Part shown: positions 63,846 to 64,000 of the stretch, in pieces
Layout of the letters: the number at the start of each line of letters is the position of its first letter
How positions within the stretch are numbered: the first letter of the stretch is position 1
Source: Sepioteuthis lessoniana
Taxonomy: Eukaryota > Mollusca > Cephalopoda > Myopsida > Loliginidae
DNA length: 64,000 nucleotides
Assembly (NCBI GenBank): GCA_963585895.1
Contig: OY757904.1
Coordinates: 61,840,702-61,904,701 of the forward strand
Direction: 5' to 3'
The notes under the pieces: generated by a model
Told to the model about the DNA's origin: nothing
Databases searched by the model: none
The model's input: only the letters and a program-made list of their open reading frames with translations
Translations under genes and position numbers: made by a program

Positions 63846-64000
63846 GTCTGCCCTTTGTATGATACGAAATTGTATCTGATAGTGAGGCTCAAATTCTGAA
63901 GACCTAGAGGGTATGGGATACCCCTTCAGTGACATTACTTTAAACTCTACTTTGCCGCGGAGTATTTTAAGGGTCCCATCTATGGGTCAAATAAATATGA
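63846..64000 (+). mobile_element. Family A head, cut by window end
   Basis: TATGATACGAAATTGTATCTGATAGTGAGGCTC, GGGATACCCCTTCAGTG and GGGTCCCATCTATGGGTCAAATA follow head order up to the last base. Confidence 0.8.

Noticed and set aside
1-64000. CRISPR arrays, bacterial operons, phage or integrative elements
   Set aside because: The direct repeats present are microsatellites, satellites or transposons; there are no prokaryotic gene layouts anywhere.

Overview
The window reads as repeat-dominated animal (eukaryotic) nuclear DNA. It is AT-rich by eye and full of (TA)n, (TAA)n, (GA)n, (GATA)n and (TG)n microsatellites. Every stretch I can identify is a transposable element or another repeat. I found no host protein-coding gene and no intact tRNA or rRNA gene. 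The retroelement mix resembles what I remember of lophotrochozoan genomes, cephalopod molluscs in particular, but the sequence alone does not prove the host.

Six element groups account for most of it. (1) 'Family A' is a non-coding retroposon with about 30 copies or fragments: a conserved ~250 bp head, a repetitive AT-rich body, and a 3' end made of a short hairpin (TGGCAT...ATGCCA) plus a CAAAC/CCAAC-type tail. (2) 'SINE-1' (~290 bp) and 'SINE-2' (~240 bp) are tRNA-derived; SINE-2 ends in the same hairpin as family A. SINE-3 and SINE-4 are rarer tRNA-derived elements. (3) An RLE-type LINE (R4/Dong-like) appears mostly as 5'-truncated 3' ends. It is recognised by a CX2CX8HX4C knuckle, an RPD...D endonuclease signature and (TAA)n tails. 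A decayed reverse-transcriptase part lies at 59.3-60.8 kb. (4) An APE-type RTE-like LINE has one nearly complete copy on the minus strand (46.8-50.0 kb), one young truncated copy (62.3-63.0 kb) and two decayed ones (1.5-2.1 kb, 34.35-34.9 kb). (5) DNA transposons comprise three mariner copies of one family (two of them internally deleted), a second mariner-type remnant and a miniature Tc1/mariner-like element. (6) There is one 250 bp solo LTR with a 5 bp target duplication.

Layout: 0-10 kb is mariner, RTE and RLE fragments, a 5S-like pseudogene and family A, including a 4 x 141 bp tandem expansion. 10-15 kb is a mariner-type remnant and a five-copy head-to-tail array of RLE-LINE 3' ends. 15-38 kb is mainly family A with nested SINEs, a 0.8 kb AT-rich satellite and the solo LTR. 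38-42 kb holds a near-perfect hairpin and a long mariner copy between diverged direct repeats. 43-46 kb is RLE-LINE again, 46.8-50 kb is the RTE-like LINE, and 50-55.5 kb is a second dense RLE-LINE cluster. 55.5-64 kb holds a deleted mariner, SINE-4, a GC-rich block of consecutive hairpins (57.2-57.5 kb), more family A, the RT remnant, a 61 bp-arm foldback and the young RTE copy.

The signals most worth following are the hairpin-dense GC-rich block, the 3' stem-loop shared by two unrelated retroposons, the RLE-LINE habit of sitting directly behind (TAA)n, and the telomere-like hexamers at the mariner deletion junction.
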